From Alphaproteobacteria bacterium MarineAlpha9_Bin7 (GTDB lineage Bacteria > Pseudomonadota > Alphaproteobacteria > UBA7887): DNA of 14,529 nt. The position numbers were made by a program, and so were the translations under genes. Location of the stretch: NCBI GenBank assembly GCA_002938115.1, contig PTKD01000028.1, positions 1 through 14,529 on the forward strand, written 5' to 3'. Positions 13,261-14,529 of this stretch are shown in pieces. Every line of letters begins with the position of its first letter. Within the stretch, counting starts at the first letter, position 1. Below the pieces are notes generated by a model. That model saw nothing but the letters and a program-made list of their open reading frames with translations. It was not told the DNA's origin and searched no databases.

Positions 13261-14529
13261 TCAAATTTGGTCTTTGAGCGACACACCGTAACCACCGCCA
13301 CCGCTACTTTCGAGTATGACACGGTCGCCATTTCCCAAACGGATATTGGTTTTGCCGGGGAGTTCCTTACGCCGGCCGTCCGCGGTGACTAGATTGACGC
13401 GGAAAGGCGCACCGTCCTCGCCGCCTTGCAATCCGTAAGGAGGAATGATCCGACGTTCAAACATCGTCGTCAATGACATGTCATCCGCAAGGACAAGATA
13501 TTCCCGATGCAGTCCTTCACCACCACGATGCGCACCCGCACCACCAGAACCGCGCCGAAGTCTTTGGCTTTCGATACGGATAGGATATTCGGATTCGATA
13601 ATTTCGGCAGGTGTGTTCATCACATTCGACAAATGGACCCGAACGACCGGCGCACCGTCGCGATCAATGCGTGCGCCCTCGCCACCCCCATGGGTTTCGT
13701 ATAGCGTTGCCCAGGTGCCGTTTCTGCGTTTGACACTGAACAACAGTAAGCCCGATGTCGTGCCACCGCCGGCACTGAGCCGTTCCGGGATGACAGGTTC
13801 AAGAGCTAGGAAGATGGCGTCCGCCACGCGTTGTGAGGTCTCGTGATTGCCACCAACGACGGGTAGGTCGATCGCCGGTTCGAGAATCGATCCGGGCCTG
13901 GTAATCACGGTGAGCGGCCGGTAGCAACCACCGTTTGGTTGAATGTCGGTCCCGGCCAGAGCTTTCATCGTATAAAACGCCGCCGCAGACGCAATGAAAG
14001 GTGTCGTATTGATCGGGCCGCGTGCGGCATCGTCTGAATCAGAAAAATCGAATACGGCGGCGCTTTCGTTGAGCTTAATTCTGACACGTACTGCGAACCG
14101 CCGGTCATCGATGCCATCATCGTCGAGCCAATCCTCGCCTATATATTCTCCCGGCGGTAGACGAGAGATAGCGGCTCGCATCTGCGCTTCCGCCCGATCA
14201 TGCAAGGCGGTAACAGCTTGGTTCACAGTATCCAACCCGTGACGGGCACAAAGTTCCCGTACATGACGATCCGCGGTACGGGTTGACGCCATTTGCGCCA
14301 ATATATCACCTTCACGCTCCATTGCCCCGCGCACATTCGCCAAAACAAAATCCAGCTTCTCTTGGTCTGGACCATCTTCGGTGAACAGCCGGACTGGCGG
14401 AATACGGAGGCCTTCCTGCCAAGTATCTGTTGCATATGATACGTAGCTGCCAGGCACTGCCCCGCCAATATCTGCCCAGTGCGCTAGGCTTACGGCAAAA
14501 GCCTGAAGCGTGTCCTGGACAAAGATCGG
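13261..14529 (-). CDS. Hydantoinase B / oxoprolinase family subunit (HyuB-like), 5' end outside window
   Basis: An open frame of 422 codons reaches the window's right edge, so the N-terminus is missing; full family members have roughly 520-600 residues. The GTG at 14457 is not the start, because upstream codons continue the family sequence (PIFVQDTLQAFAVSLAHWADIGG). The HWADIGG segment takes the place of the HHxDIGG metal-binding motif seen in many relatives. Other matches are EGLRIPPVRLF, DFSDSDDAARGPINTT, NHETSQRVADAI, GGGTTSG and the C-terminal GNGDRVILESSGGGGYG. HyuB works with HyuA in ATP-dependent hydrolysis of cyclic amides such as hydantoins or 5-oxoproline; a related use is acetone/acetophenone carboxylase. 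A hyuA-like gene is expected just outside the window. It is six bases upstream of the SDR gene on the same strand. Confidence 0.9.
   Translation of the reverse strand, partial: PIFVQDTLQAFAVSLAHWADIGGAVPGSYVSYATDTWQEGLRIPPVRLFTEDGPDQEKLDFVLANVRGAMEREGDILAQMASTRTADRHVRELCARHGLDTVNQAVTALHDRAEAQMRAAISRLPPGEYIGEDWLDDDGIDDRRFAVRVRIKLNESAAVFDFSDSDDAARGPINTTPFIASAAAFYTMKALAGTDIQPNGGCYRPLTVITRPGSILEPAIDLPVVGGNHETSQRVADAIFLALEPVIPERLSAGGGTTSGLLLFSVKRRNGTWATLYETHGGGEGARIDRDGAPVVRVHLSNVMNTPAEIIESEYPIRIESQRLRRGSGGAGAHRGGEGLHREYLVLADDMSLTTMFERRIIPPYGLQGGEDGAPFRVNLVTADGRRKELPGKTNIRLGNGDRVILESSGGGGYGVSLKDQI

Noticed and set aside
1..14529. CRISPR array, insertion sequences, tRNA or rRNA genes
   Set aside because: No regularly spaced repeats, transposase-like frames, terminal repeats or tRNA-like cloverleaf with TTCGA loop were noticed by eye.

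Overview
The window looks like a chromosomal accessory or catabolic segment of a Gram-negative bacterium, most likely an alphaproteobacterium (Rhodospirillales or Rhizobiales-like). That is inferred from family content only: a Zur-type regulator, xanthine-dehydrogenase-type molybdenum hydroxylase subunits in separate genes, hydantoinase B, several SDR enzymes, a zinc alcohol dehydrogenase and an HpcH/HpaI aldolase. No rRNA, tRNA, transposase, integrase or CRISPR array was seen. Base composition is moderate. The left half and the intergenic gaps are more AT-rich than the molybdenum hydroxylase cluster on the right.

Layout from left to right. At 1-1020, on the minus strand, a purine-type phosphoribosyltransferase is followed by the start of a xylose-isomerase-like TIM-barrel protein that is cut by the window edge. 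A 2-oxoglutarate/Fe(II) oxygenase (to 2112, plus strand) diverges from them. An HpcH/HpaI aldolase (2294-3055, minus) diverges from a cytoplasmic Asp-box beta-propeller protein (3364-4356, plus), which is followed by a long hairpin. A 436-base gap follows, holding that hairpin and a possible structured RNA. At 4793-5608, on the minus strand, a Zur-like regulator and a small three-helix membrane protein form a two-gene unit with a 27-bp palindrome upstream. An atypical SDR (5875-6639, minus) diverges from a zinc alcohol dehydrogenase (6905-7990, plus). A stretch of 577 bases then holds only weak, possibly frameshifted reading frames.

From 14529 down to 8568, all on the minus strand, lies a catabolic block: hydantoinase B (5' end outside the window), a classical SDR, then the FAD, [2Fe-2S] and molybdopterin subunits of a xanthine-dehydrogenase-family enzyme. 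The last three genes overlap by 4 and 8 bases. The reasonable inference is a pathway in which a heterocyclic or aromatic substrate is hydroxylated by the molybdenum enzyme, an alcohol/ketone step is handled by the SDR, and a lactam or cyclic imide is opened by the hydantoinase. The real substrate cannot be read from the sequence.

The most interesting items are the Zur-membrane protein pair with its palindrome, the molybdenum hydroxylase-hydantoinase combination, and the SDR that lacks its Tyr/Lys pair.
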